Source: Oscillatoria princeps RMCB-10 | Lineage (GTDB): Bacteria; Cyanobacteriota; Cyanobacteriia; Cyanobacteriales; Oscillatoriaceae | DNA length: 64,000 bases | Assembly: GCA_019359235.1 (NCBI GenBank) | Contig: JAHHHT010000003.1 | Span: 1-64,000, forward strand | Direction: 5' to 3' | Shown: positions 46,261 to 54,982 of the stretch, one piece after another | How positions within the stretch are numbered: the stretch's first letter is position 1 | Layout of the letters: every line of letters begins with the position of its first letter | Program-made: the position numbers and the translations under genes | The notes under the pieces: generated by a model | The model's database searches: none | What the model saw: only the letters and a program-made list of their open reading frames with translations | What the model was told of the DNA's origin: nothing

Positions 46261-47385
46261 ATGATGATTGAAAAAGTAAATCTTTATTTATTGCCACCCC
46301 AATATCTGCTTACCTGCTACAAATTGAGCCAGCCTGTCGCCGCCTCGGTGCGTCTAGCACTAGAACAGTTTCAGCAGGCTTTGACTGTTAACTCGCTGCC
46401 GCAGGCGATTTCCCTTACTAATGCTGCCTTGCCGCAACTAAAACCAGTCGAAACCATTCCTCTGCCCGAAAAATTTGCCACCGGCACCCCACTGAACTGT
46501 GAGGAAGTCAAAGAATTAAATCAGTACATGGAGGTAGAACATGTAAAAGCCAAGGAACCTGCTAAGTTAATCATTGCTAGCGTCCTGAAAGCGTATTTGG
46601 GCTTCTTGGAAATGACCGAAAGCTTGACTTTTGACCCCGCTGATGTAAAACTTGTGGCTGCAGGCTTCCAAAGTTATGCCAGCCTCTTGGCAAGGGTTTT
46701 CAATGTGGGGAGTGCTGGTTCGAGGAACGATATAACACCTGAATTCCTGGCACCTCTTACCCAATTGTTCCCCGAATCAGCGACCTCTCAACTTGTTCGG
46801 GAAGAAAGTCTCAGGACAAACACGCTGACGAATACTGAGAATGTTCTGCTGCGTGTCTGGAAAAGAGGTCACTGGGTGTTTTTTGTTCTCACCCAAGGTC
46901 TAACCCTCTGCTTTCGTCGCCTCGCAGCCGCAGTGCGATCTGGCGACCTGGACATTGCAAAGATTGAGCTGGAAACTGCTTCTGAACTGATGTGGGCATC
47001 GGGAGCTTCGATGAAGCTGACTGGGAACTTTAGCAAACAGGAGTATCTAAGTCAAGTTCGCCCCACGATGACTCGCGGTCACGTCCAGTCGCTAGTTCAG
47101 TCAGTCAGTTTAAGTGGGGTAATGACCTGGGATCACGATTATCTGGTGAATGTCGTCTGGAAGAAGGAACTCTTGTCTGTATTCCAGAAGCTGCCTAATT
47201 CCCTCCAGGCTGAACATGAAAAATTTGTCCGGGCTTATAAGGAAGGTCTCTCCGCCGGCCACAAAAGTGTTTGTGTTAAATTTGGGGGAGATACAATGGG
47301 AAGCTTGCGAGATCCGCACAATATAGCAGCCGACACTCTAGAAAAATTTGAACAGAGTCGCTTGCGGCTGATCGCTCCGTTGTGA
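46261..47385 (+). CDS. Uncharacterised protein upstream of a PLP decarboxylase (374 aa)
   Basis: Not recognised. The product is soluble and largely helical, without signal peptide or membrane segments. Motif-like stretches in the second half are NVLLRVWKRGHWVFFVLTQG, ASELMWASGASMKLTG, YLSQVRPTM and GVMTWDHDYLV, with a final FVRAYKEGLSAGHKSVC; the clustered His/Asp/Glu could bind a metal or a cofactor, but this is inference. It begins at ATG 46261 with AAAAGG about 13 bases upstream. The decarboxylase gene starts 118 bases downstream on the same strand, with a GAAACCSGGTTT hairpin between, so the two probably form a small biosynthetic unit. Alternative: an enzyme of the heme-oxygenase-like helical fold. 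Confidence 0.5.
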   Translation: MMIEKVNLYLLPPQYLLTCYKLSQPVAASVRLALEQFQQALTVNSLPQAISLTNAALPQLKPVETIPLPEKFATGTPLNCEEVKELNQYMEVEHVKAKEPAKLIIASVLKAYLGFLEMTESLTFDPADVKLVAAGFQSYASLLARVFNVGSAGSRNDITPEFLAPLTQLFPESATSQLVREESLRTNTLTNTENVLLRVWKRGHWVFFVLTQGLTLCFRRLAAAVRSGDLDIAKIELETASELMWASGASMKLTGNFSKQEYLSQVRPTMTRGHVQSLVQSVSLSGVMTWDHDYLVNVVWKKELLSVFQKLPNSLQAEHEKFVRAYKEGLSAGHKSVCVKFGGDTMGSLRDPHNIAADTLEKFEQSRLRLIAPL

Positions 47386-47397
47386 AACTGCCGGATC

Positions 47398-47430
47398 GGA
47401 AACCGGGTTTATTTCAGAAACCCGGTTTCT
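47398..47430. repeat. AAACCGGGTTT...AAACCCGGTTTCT hairpin
   Basis: Inverted repeat between the uncharacterised gene and the decarboxylase gene, a member of the dispersed family. It may attenuate transcription into the decarboxylase. Confidence 0.55.
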
Positions 47431-47503
47431 ACGCTTTCTGGAAAGAGGCTCTGATTTTTTTTAGGTACTGAGCGAGATAGCAGCGGAAAACAAGGAGAGT
47501 TAC

Positions 47504-49048
47504 ATGAGCGACTCGCACGGCGACGTTAATAGTGAACACCGGCACAGCTTTCGCCCTTCCTCCCTAGACCTCACAGACGACGCCATGCAATCCCTGGCGG
47601 CGCAATCCGTTGCGCTGGTGATGGAATACTTGGCGCAGGTTTCGGAAATGCCGGTTTTCCAACACACGCCTTCCGCTCAGCTTGCGGAGCGTTTTAGTTC
47701 GGAGTTACCCGCTGAAGGTGAGCCGGTTGAGCAGTTGATAGAAGACTGCCGGTGCATCATTGCCGGCAGCCGGCACAGTGGCCATCCGCGCTTTTTCGGT
47801 TACATTGGTTCGCCCTCAAATCCTGTGGGAGTGTTCGCAGACCTCATCGCGTCCGCGCTCAACCAAAACGTGACCTCTTGGCGTGCCGCACCGGCAGCGA
47901 CGGAAATTGAAAAAATTGTCGTGCGCTGGCTAAGCTCACTCATCGGTTATGGCGATTCCGCGCACGGTTTACTAACCAGCGGAAGTTCAATGGGGAATTT
48001 GAATGCGCTCCTGATCGCGCACCGAGTCAAATCCCAAGATACAGTTTCGCGCAACGGTTTGTGGGACGCCGGCACTCCCATGACTGTCTACACTTCCGAC
48101 CAAGTGCACTTGTCCATTCCCAAGGCGGCGGATGTACTCGGACTGGGGCGCGATCGCGTCCGCATCGTGAAATCGGATGCGAAATTCCGCCTGGATATAT
48201 CGCACTTGCGCGAATGTCTGGAAACCGACTTAAGCAATGGATTGCGACCTTTTTGTATTGTAGCGAGCGCCGGCACAGTTGGAACAGGAGCAGTCGATCG
48301 GCTCGCAGAAATCGCCCGCGTTGCAAACGAATACGGACTGTGGTTTCACATTGACGGAGCTTATGGTGTGCCAGCAGCGCTCGACGAGCGCAAGCGCCAT
48401 CTCTTTGAGGGAATTGAGCGTGCTGATTCGGTTGCGCTCGACCCGCACAAGTGGCTTTTCACGCCAGTGGATTGCGGCTGCCTCCTGTTTCGGGACGCTC
48501 CTGCTGTTCGCACTGCTCTGTCATTCACTCCGGGGGACTATCTGATTGTACCACAGGAAACCGAGGCGGAATCTTTTGCGTTTTGGGATTACGGCATAGA
48601 ACTTTCCCGGCGATTTCGCGCCTTGAAAATTTGGATGATGCTGCGCTACTATGGAGTGCGGCGCATCGGCGCTGCCATTGCCGAAAATAACGATTTGGCA
48701 GAATATTTTGCCGAATGCGTCAGCGCCGCAGAAGATTTTGAACTGCTCGCGCCGGTAGAGTTAAGCATCTGCTGCTTTCGCTACGTTCCGCCAGACAAAC
48801 GCGCCAAGCTGCTGTCAGCAGACGGGGCTGAGCGAGAGCAAATCAATGCGGAACTCAACCGGCTGAACGCACAAATTTTGCGTGCGGTGCAGCGCAGCGG
48901 ACGCGCCTTCCTCTCAAATGTAAACTTGTGCGGGAGGTATGCCTTGCGAGCCTGCGCTGTAAATTTTCGCACGGCACGCGCGGACATAGAGGCAACGCTA
49001 GACATTGTGCGCGACACAGCGCGAACGCTGGAAGGAGGGCAACAATAA
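47504..49048 (+). CDS. PLP-dependent decarboxylase, aromatic-amino-acid type (514 aa)
   Basis: Fold-type I group II decarboxylase. AAGGAG precedes the ATG at 47504 by seven bases. Signatures: GHPRFFGYIGSPSNPVG, TSGSSMGNLNALLIA, AGTVGTGAVD, WFHIDGAYG with the cofactor-binding Asp, and SVALDPHKWLF with the PLP lysine K316. The family removes the carboxyl group from aromatic or related L-amino acids; the substrate here cannot be read from the sequence. It pairs with the uncharacterised gene upstream. No transporter or amine-utilisation gene is adjacent. Confidence 0.88.
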   Translation: MSDSHGDVNSEHRHSFRPSSLDLTDDAMQSLAAQSVALVMEYLAQVSEMPVFQHTPSAQLAERFSSELPAEGEPVEQLIEDCRCIIAGSRHSGHPRFFGYIGSPSNPVGVFADLIASALNQNVTSWRAAPAATEIEKIVVRWLSSLIGYGDSAHGLLTSGSSMGNLNALLIAHRVKSQDTVSRNGLWDAGTPMTVYTSDQVHLSIPKAADVLGLGRDRVRIVKSDAKFRLDISHLRECLETDLSNGLRPFCIVASAGTVGTGAVDRLAEIARVANEYGLWFHIDGAYGVPAALDERKRHLFEGIERADSVALDPHKWLFTPVDCGCLLFRDAPAVRTALSFTPGDYLIVPQETEAESFAFWDYGIELSRRFRALKIWMMLRYYGVRRIGAAIAENNDLAEYFAECVSAAEDFELLAPVELSICCFRYVPPDKRAKLLSADGAEREQINAELNRLNAQILRAVQRSGRAFLSNVNLCGRYALRACAVNFRTARADIEATLDIVRDTARTLEGGQQ

Positions 49049-49106
49049 AAATTGTTTCCTGGGGTTATATTATATCCGGTGGCACCGCTGTTGTACTGAG
49101 GGGGTG

Positions 49107-49164
49107 GGGGCGGGTTTATTCATATTCTGCTCTGTGCTAGAAATATCTTGGCTGAACCCGCCCC
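49107..49164. terminator. Hairpin between convergent genes (GGGGCGGGTT/AACCCGCCCC)
   Basis: Perfect 10-base arms around a 38-base loop, between the decarboxylase stop (49048) and the stop of the small exported protein (49213), so it could serve both. The same arms occur at 27593-27649. Confidence 0.45.
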
Positions 49165-49212
49165 TACCATGACCCTTCCCGATACCGATGACAGCGCCGG
49201 GAAATCAAGTCT

Positions 49213-49626
49213 TTATCGGCGGTAAACCCGGTCTCTTTGCAGTAGCGTATTACCCTGATAAATGCTCAGAGTGGAACGGTTAACGATGTAAGTATATTCG
49301 CCATTTTCCGCCACATATCCCGAGCCTTCTTCATAGTAAGCGGGGAGGGTGATGCCGTTCCGATCGCCTCCTCGCTCAATCCCGTGATAGTAAAGTTGTC
49401 CCCGTTTCCGGCAAATCAGCACTTGAAAGTTATCAGTCTCGAAAAATTCTACCAGCTCCGAGCCTCCCGGCATACAAGTAAATTGGGCGAGGAGTACGGG
49501 CGTCTGGTTTGATTGCTCGGCGGGATGCTTCGGAGTTTTGCTCGTCTCTAGGACATTTGCCGCGAGAGGTCCCTGGATTCCCAGCACCACAACCGTAGCG
49601 ACAATTCCCCCCATTGCTAGTTTCAT
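49213..49626 (-). CDS. Small exported protein of unknown function (137 aa)
   Basis: A strong AGGAGG lies seven bases before the ATG at 49626. Residues 1-23 form a signal peptide (MKLAMGGIVATVVVLGIQG, cleavage likely after LAA). The mature part has a Cys pair (FTCMPGG, VLICRKRG), the stretch LYYHGIERGG, and a Tyr/Asn-rich C-terminus (ENGEYTYIVNRSTLSIYQG). It looks like a compact beta-rich periplasmic or secreted protein, possibly with one disulphide. No family recognised. It is convergent with the decarboxylase gene. Confidence 0.75.
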   Translation of the reverse strand: MKLAMGGIVATVVVLGIQGPLAANVLETSKTPKHPAEQSNQTPVLLAQFTCMPGGSELVEFFETDNFQVLICRKRGQLYYHGIERGGDRNGITLPAYYEEGSGYVAENGEYTYIVNRSTLSIYQGNTLLQRDRVYRR

Positions 49627-50081
49627 CGCGATTCCTCCTGCTAGAGGTTAGTGCAGATAAGGTCCTTGGCTTCACCGAAAGCGCTGCCAGCACCTCTACT
49701 ATATAGATATTGGGAGCGAGTCGGACAAATTATGCGTTTTTTGTCCCCCGATGGCAAAATCTCCTTTGGCAATTGGAACGGACCAGCCACTACCCTGCGG
49801 ACATGATATTAGGGGTTAGGGGTTAGGTAAGCTGTTACGCTTTTCATCTGCTTTTCCTTTGAAAGGAGGCAGCAGCCGACAGAGGGCTTTCCCAGCCTGA
49901 GGCTGGGAACGAGGGTATAGAAATGGATAGTGCAAATTCAATGCGCCATAGCTTCTGAGGTTTTAGGTCGCACTCCAACCAATGCCCCATGCCCCATGCG
50001 AGCGTGCCCCATGCCCCATGCCCCATGCCCCATGCCCCATACCCCATGCCCCATGCCCAATCCCCAATGCCCAACCTGATA
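49627..50081. other. Intergenic region with heptamer and hairpin repeats
   Basis: Upstream region of the small exported protein, followed by a GGAGGCAGCAGCC-type hairpin repeat (49864-49915) and ATGCCCC/CCCAATG arrays (about 49980-50072). No gene seen. Confidence 0.6.
49980..50072. repeat. Loose ATGCCCC heptamer array
   Basis: About a dozen ATGCCCC units, several with point changes and one GCGAGCGTGCCCC interruption. Lies immediately after the adenylate cyclase stop codon. Confidence 0.85.
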
Positions 50082-52664
50082 TTACTTGGTCGTCATTGTG
50101 TGAGCCCCATCCCAAGACTCGGGAGGGGGATTTTTAAGATAATTTTGGCACCGCTCGATGTGGATTGCCACCGGGCGATCCGTTTTTCTAATCTGCAGGG
50201 CCTTTTGAAAGCGAGCGATGGCCACAGTAAACTCCCGAGCCAGATAGGCGTCACGGGCTTTTTTGTAGAGTTCTAAAAACTCGTCCGTCTTGGCGTCGAG
50301 GGGTTTGTGCTTAACGCCAATCAACTCGTAGATGCTCACCGCTTCGTTTTTACCTTTAACGCGAATTTTATCTAACTCGCGCACCCAGATGCGGTCGCCG
50401 CACAGGTCATAGGTAAACTGGCTCAAAATAATATCGCAGCCATATTCTTTCGTGATACTTTCCAGGCGGGAGCTCAGGTTCACCCCGTCGCCAATCACAG
50501 TGTAGTCCATGCGCTTTTGCGACCCAATGTTGCCCGACACCACCTCCCCGGAACTGATGCCAATGCCAATGTGGATTTGGGGCTGGGCTTCAATGACGCG
50601 CTTGCTGTTAAACTTGTCCAGCCGGCGGCGCATGTCCAAAGCTGACTTGACAGCCATCCAGGCGTGGTCTTGAACCGGCAGCGGCGCACCAAACACCGCC
50701 ATCAGGGCGTCCCCAATGAATTTATCCAGCGTCCCGTCGTAGTTAAACACCGCCTCAACCATCGTCTCAAAATACTGATTGAGCAGCGAAACCACTTCCG
50801 AGGCTCCCAGATTTTCGGTGAGGGTGGTGTAGCCTCGAATGTCAGAAAACAGAATTGTCACTTCCTTGCGCTCGCCCACCATCAGGGCGTCTTCACCCAG
50901 GGCGATGACTCGCTCAGCCACTCCCGGGGTCAGATAGCGATACATGGCGTTCTTCATGCGCTTTTCCCGGCTGATGTCTTCGAGCACGACCAGCCCTCCC
51001 CGCACGCCTCCCTCCGGGTTCGTCAGGGGGTTGATGGTGAGATTGACACTGCGTTCGATTTCCTTGACTTGATCGGCTCGCAACTGGATAGGGATGTGTG
51101 CCTCACCGGCATCGATCTCCAGCCGGTTCCAGGGAATGTAAATCTCTGCGTTAGTCCGGTCGGGAATCGCCAGGATGTAGGTGCAGCTCCCCTCCCCAGA
51201 CCCTATTGACAGCTCTGCCGGATGCGTGTATAGCCCAACATTGATACTCTGCTCCGGCACATAATACCTAGCAGCTGTGGAGAGGCTATCTTGCAGACGC
51301 CAGCGCAGATTTTCCACCGGCACCACCTCCCAGACGTAGCGGTCGATAAACTGCTTCTCCCACAGGTGCCGGTGAAGGCCGTTTTCCGCTTTCACCGGGC
51401 AGCCGAGCAACTCCAGAGCCGCTTCATTAATCGTGACAATCCGCCCTTGCATGTCGGTGGAGATGACGGCATCCGACAGACTTTGCAGGATGTCTTTCTG
51501 ATACTGCCTCTCTATCAGAACACTCTCGAACAGTCGGGCATTTTCCAGGGCGATGCCGGCTTGCGTGTTGAACGCCCGCATAAAGGCTTCATCGGAACTG
51601 GTGAAGCTGCCCTGGATTTTGTTAATCAGCTGGGTGACGCCTATCAATTCCCCTGCGGAGTTGTACACCGCCATGCACAAGATGTTGCGGGTGCGGTAGC
51701 CGGTGCGGCTGTCTGTCGTCGGGTCAAACCGGGGATCTTGATAGGCGTCGGGAATGTTGAGGGTCTGGCCGGTGGAAGCCACATAGCCGGCAATGCCTTT
51801 ATTGGCGGGAATGCGAATTTCCATCAGGGTTTTGCCATCCGCCTTCGCCACCTTAGTCCACAGTTCATTGCTGTCTTTCTTGAGCAAAAACAGGGTGCTG
51901 CGATCTGCCTGCATCAGCTCCCGCGCTTGCTCCATCACCGAGCGCAGCGTCGCTTCCAGATCCAGACTTTGGCCGAGAGAAGAGGTCGCCTTCAGCAGGG
52001 CGGAAACTCCCCGCTGGTTGCGAGCTGCCACATAGAACGACTGGCAGCTTTCCAGGAGAATGCCAATCGCGTTGGCAAACTCGCGGAATTGCTCCTCATC
52101 CGAGCTGCTGAACGGCGCGTCACCGGCCTTATTTAACAGCTGCACCACCGCCACCACCTGGGTGGGGTTTTTGTTGCTGAAAATGGGGATGCACAGCAGG
52201 TTGCGGGTTTGGTAGCCCGGATGAGAGTCCACTTCTTTGTTAAACAGCGGGTCTGCCGTCGCGTCGCAAATATTCAAACTCTCGCCGGTGGTGGCCACCT
52301 GACCGAGGATGCCAATGTGCAGGGGGATGCGGATTTCGATGGGGTTGCCGGTCTGGCTTTGGGTGAGTTTCGACCACAGCTGGCGTTTTTCCGCGTCCAC
52401 CAGAAAGATGGCCGTGCGCTCCGCCTGGAGGATTTGGCCAATTTTCAGGGTGAAAGCGTCTAGCAGCTGCTCCAGCATGGTTTCTAGGGCTTCGTTGTTG
52501 ATCAGGTCAATCGCCCGGAGAAACTGCTGGAATTCAGCTGTGATAAAGTCGAGCAGGCAGACAAATTCTGTCACTGGCAGATCCTTGACGCGATGGGCCA
52601 GGGCACCCATGCGATTGGCTTGTGTCAGTGTGGCCAGAACGCTACCAGCATCTGAAAATGTCAT
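50082..52664 (-). CDS. cyaB1: Adenylate cyclase, GAF-GAF-PAS-class III (860 aa), CyaB1-like
   Basis: GAGGGG precedes the ATG at 52664. Domain order: GAF-A (about 60-215) and GAF-B (about 220-385), each with an NK...F...DE signature of cyclic-nucleotide-binding GAF domains; PAS (about 390-500); class III cyclase domain (about 590-790) with metal Asp D608 (LFSDIRGYT) and D652 (KFIGDALMAVFG), adenine-specifying Lys K648 and a Thr in DYTVIGDGVNLSSRLE, and the transition-state Asn/Arg in NLSSRLE. Length and order match Anabaena CyaB1 (859 residues), in which cAMP binding to GAF domains stimulates the enzyme. It makes cAMP in the cytoplasm; no receptor or phosphodiesterase gene is beside it. Confidence 0.92.
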   Translation of the reverse strand: MTFSDAGSVLATLTQANRMGALAHRVKDLPVTEFVCLLDFITAEFQQFLRAIDLINNEALETMLEQLLDAFTLKIGQILQAERTAIFLVDAEKRQLWSKLTQSQTGNPIEIRIPLHIGILGQVATTGESLNICDATADPLFNKEVDSHPGYQTRNLLCIPIFSNKNPTQVVAVVQLLNKAGDAPFSSSDEEQFREFANAIGILLESCQSFYVAARNQRGVSALLKATSSLGQSLDLEATLRSVMEQARELMQADRSTLFLLKKDSNELWTKVAKADGKTLMEIRIPANKGIAGYVASTGQTLNIPDAYQDPRFDPTTDSRTGYRTRNILCMAVYNSAGELIGVTQLINKIQGSFTSSDEAFMRAFNTQAGIALENARLFESVLIERQYQKDILQSLSDAVISTDMQGRIVTINEAALELLGCPVKAENGLHRHLWEKQFIDRYVWEVVPVENLRWRLQDSLSTAARYYVPEQSINVGLYTHPAELSIGSGEGSCTYILAIPDRTNAEIYIPWNRLEIDAGEAHIPIQLRADQVKEIERSVNLTINPLTNPEGGVRGGLVVLEDISREKRMKNAMYRYLTPGVAERVIALGEDALMVGERKEVTILFSDIRGYTTLTENLGASEVVSLLNQYFETMVEAVFNYDGTLDKFIGDALMAVFGAPLPVQDHAWMAVKSALDMRRRLDKFNSKRVIEAQPQIHIGIGISSGEVVSGNIGSQKRMDYTVIGDGVNLSSRLESITKEYGCDIILSQFTYDLCGDRIWVRELDKIRVKGKNEAVSIYELIGVKHKPLDAKTDEFLELYKKARDAYLAREFTVAIARFQKALQIRKTDRPVAIHIERCQNYLKNPPPESWDGAHTMTTK

Positions 52665-53837
52665 AGGATTAACCCCTCACAGGGTGTGTGATGGCCCACG
52701 GTTCGGCAGAGGTCTGCAGGCTCCACCGCACCCCTAAACTGTCGGCGAAAGCCAAAAGGCGATACTTTGCACACTGTAGCTGAGTGTCAGCGCATTTAGC
52801 CACGGGAAAACTAGCGCGTCAGCTTCGAGCGTGCCAGGGGCGGTGCGGGCCTTGTCTGAGCGAGGCGACCCTTTATTAAGATCATCTGCAGGCCAATTTA
52901 GGGGGTTCTCGGACTGACACCTAAATTAACACTATCTATAATTATCAGTGCCGGCAAAGCTGCTAGAGAGAGAGCCCGCTGTAAAAATTGGACGCTCCGC
53001 ACAACTGCCTAGCGATCTGGCGGCAAATTGATTTTCAATGGCCAGAAAACTCCCGCTCTGCCGGCAGCACAGGGGCGCTTTGCAAAACCCTTGCATATTT
53101 TTTCCTTTTGTGCTAACATATGAAATTTCTAAAAAAGTAAGCCCGATCTGGAATTCCTGGCGGCTGCCAGAAATCAGTATTTTTAAGAATACTGGTTTCT
53201 AGATGTTCGCCCCATCTGGAATTGCTGCGGTGGCTCATCTCATTGAACCTAATATAGCGGTTATAATTCATTGGTGAAATTTTTTTTTAATAAACCGCGC
53301 CTGAGCCAAGAGCGCCAAGGAAAGAAAAGAGAGCGCATTTCACAAATGATTTAGAAGTGCTATATATGGGGACGAACGCGTTCCTCACGGCCACAGGCTT
53401 TCGCCTGCGCGGGCTTTTGCAGAACGCTCAGCGGCGCGTTCAACTTCGCTCCCCGATTCCAAAGTGGGACGCTCCCTCCCTTGGCAGCCGGTGGGGAGTT
53501 TTTGGTTAACCTTTTGAGATTCAGGCAGTTGGGCGGCTTTATGTTTGAGAATCCCGCAGTTAATAATGAACCCCTGCCGTGAAGGAACGCCAAGTTGTAC
53601 GAACGCTGCGGCGTTTGTACTTGGCGTCCTTGGCGTACTTGGCGGTTGATTGTATAGCAATGGACACCAGTATGGACAGGCGAGACGCCTGTCCTACGTC
53701 CTAACCTAAGTTGCTACTGCTATAACCCTCTTCTGTCAGTTTGGAGCAATTTGACTTTCTTTGCGCCATTTCAGGCAACAACAGATCGGGCTTTCACCCT
53801 GGGCAAGACAAAAGAGGGATAAGATTAATCCGGCTTT
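52665..53837. other. 1.2 kb intergenic region with dispersed repeats
   Basis: Holds the cyclase upstream region, an AGAAATCAGTATTTTTAAG/GAATACTGGTTTCT hairpin (about 53170-53202), a CGCGCCTGAGCCAAGAGCGCC stretch (about 53297; copy near 57729), and the second copy of the dispersed 105-base repeat (53671-53778). Frames here are short and repeat-derived. Confidence 0.55.
53671..53778. repeat. Dispersed repeat of about 105 bases, copy 2
   Basis: Second copy of the sequence at 33518-33623, same orientation, with scattered substitutions outside the shared GGACAGGCGAGACGCCTGTC palindrome. Confidence 0.8.
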
Positions 53838-54971
53838 CTAGGCAGCCCTTTGCACAGACACAGAAGCGATCACCTCTTGATAGTACCGGCGCAACTGGCG
53901 AGTCGCCGCCGCCCACCCCCAGCGCTCGGCTTCCTGGCGGGCATTTTGCCGCAGGGTTTCCCGCTCTTGCCGGTGCTCCAAAAGACGCAGCGTCGCCTTT
54001 CTCGCACCGGCATCATCAGCTGGGTCAAAGAGGTATCCATTCACCCCATCGGTAACAATGTCGGGAATGCCCCCAGAGCGAGCCGCCACCACCGGACAGC
54101 CCGCCGCCATTGCTTCCAGCAGCACCAGCCCCAGGGTTTCTGTGCGCGAAGGAAAAATAAAAGCGTCAGCAGAAGCATACGCCGACGCCAGTTCCAACCC
54201 TTGCATGTAGCCGGCAAAATTTACCGGCGCACCGGCAAAAAGCTCTTCAAGCGCCTGCCGGTGTGGCCCATCTCCCACCAGCGCCAGACGGGCGTCCGGG
54301 ATAGCTTCCAGCACCGGCAATATCCGGTCAATTTCCTTTTCCGCCCCCAAACGCCCCACATACAGCAGCAAAGGACTTTCCGGGTGCCCGCCGCTCAGGC
54401 GCGAGCGCATCTGCCGGCTGGCCAAATGCGGCTGGAACATCTCCGTATCCACCCCCCGCTGCCACAAATCCACCCGCTCAATCCCGTGCGAGCGCAATTC
54501 TCTCACCATCGCCGTAGACGTGCAAAGATTGAGATCCGCTTGATTGTGCGCCCCTTTGAGCAACTCCCACAGCAGCGGTTCCAGCACCGCCAACCCGTAG
54601 TGCTGCAAATACTGCGGCAAATGTGTGTGATACGAAGCCACCAAAGGAATCTTCAACTTCTTCGCGTAATAAATCCCCCCCAAACCCAAAATAGCTGGAT
54701 TCACAACATGAATTAAATCCGGCTGAAACTCCTCAAGCTTGCTCCCGAGCGACGGTCGCGGAAAAGCCATCTTCAGTTCCGGATACCAGGGCAGCGGGGA
54801 ACCGGGCACCCCATAAATTTCGGCTCCTTTGTACTCCCGCAATCCGTAATCGGGGGCGAAGACCAGCACTCGGTCGCCGGCACGCTGCAAGTGATCAACC
54901 GTGTGGCGCAGGCGCGTCACAATCCCATCAACTTTGGGCAAAAAAGTTTCGGTAAAAAGGGCGATTCGCAT
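53838..54971 (-). CDS. sqdX: Sulfoquinovosyltransferase (UDP-sulfoquinovose:DAG)
   Basis: SqdX transfers sulfoquinovose from UDP-sulfoquinovose to diacylglycerol, the last step of sulfolipid (SQDG) synthesis for thylakoid membranes. It is a GT4 glycosyltransferase: N-terminal MRIALFTETFLPKVDGIV, acceptor loop SYHTHLPQYLQHYG, donor-site YVGRLGAEKEID, and FPSRTETLGLVLLEAMAAG with the E-x7-E motif. 377 residues matches cyanobacterial SqdX. It starts 11 bases after a DUF4291 gene, which itself follows sqdB by 19 bases. Confidence 0.94.
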   Translation of the reverse strand: MRIALFTETFLPKVDGIVTRLRHTVDHLQRAGDRVLVFAPDYGLREYKGAEIYGVPGSPLPWYPELKMAFPRPSLGSKLEEFQPDLIHVVNPAILGLGGIYYAKKLKIPLVASYHTHLPQYLQHYGLAVLEPLLWELLKGAHNQADLNLCTSTAMVRELRSHGIERVDLWQRGVDTEMFQPHLASRQMRSRLSGGHPESPLLLYVGRLGAEKEIDRILPVLEAIPDARLALVGDGPHRQALEELFAGAPVNFAGYMQGLELASAYASADAFIFPSRTETLGLVLLEAMAAGCPVVAARSGGIPDIVTDGVNGYLFDPADDAGARKATLRLLEHRQERETLRQNARQEAERWGWAAATRQLRRYYQEVIASVSVQRAA

Positions 54972-54982
54972 AAAAGTGCTTT

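Noticed and set aside
49731-49805. Tiny plus-strand frame starting MRFLSPDGKISFGNW
   Set aside because: WD40-like by chance over about 24 codons; no start signal and no neighbouring blade.
51291-52136. Plus-strand frame of 281 codons
   Set aside because: Antisense to the GAF domains of the adenylate cyclase.
53850-54716. Plus-strand frame of 288 codons
   Set aside because: Antisense to sqdX; basic His/Arg/Pro-rich product without family.
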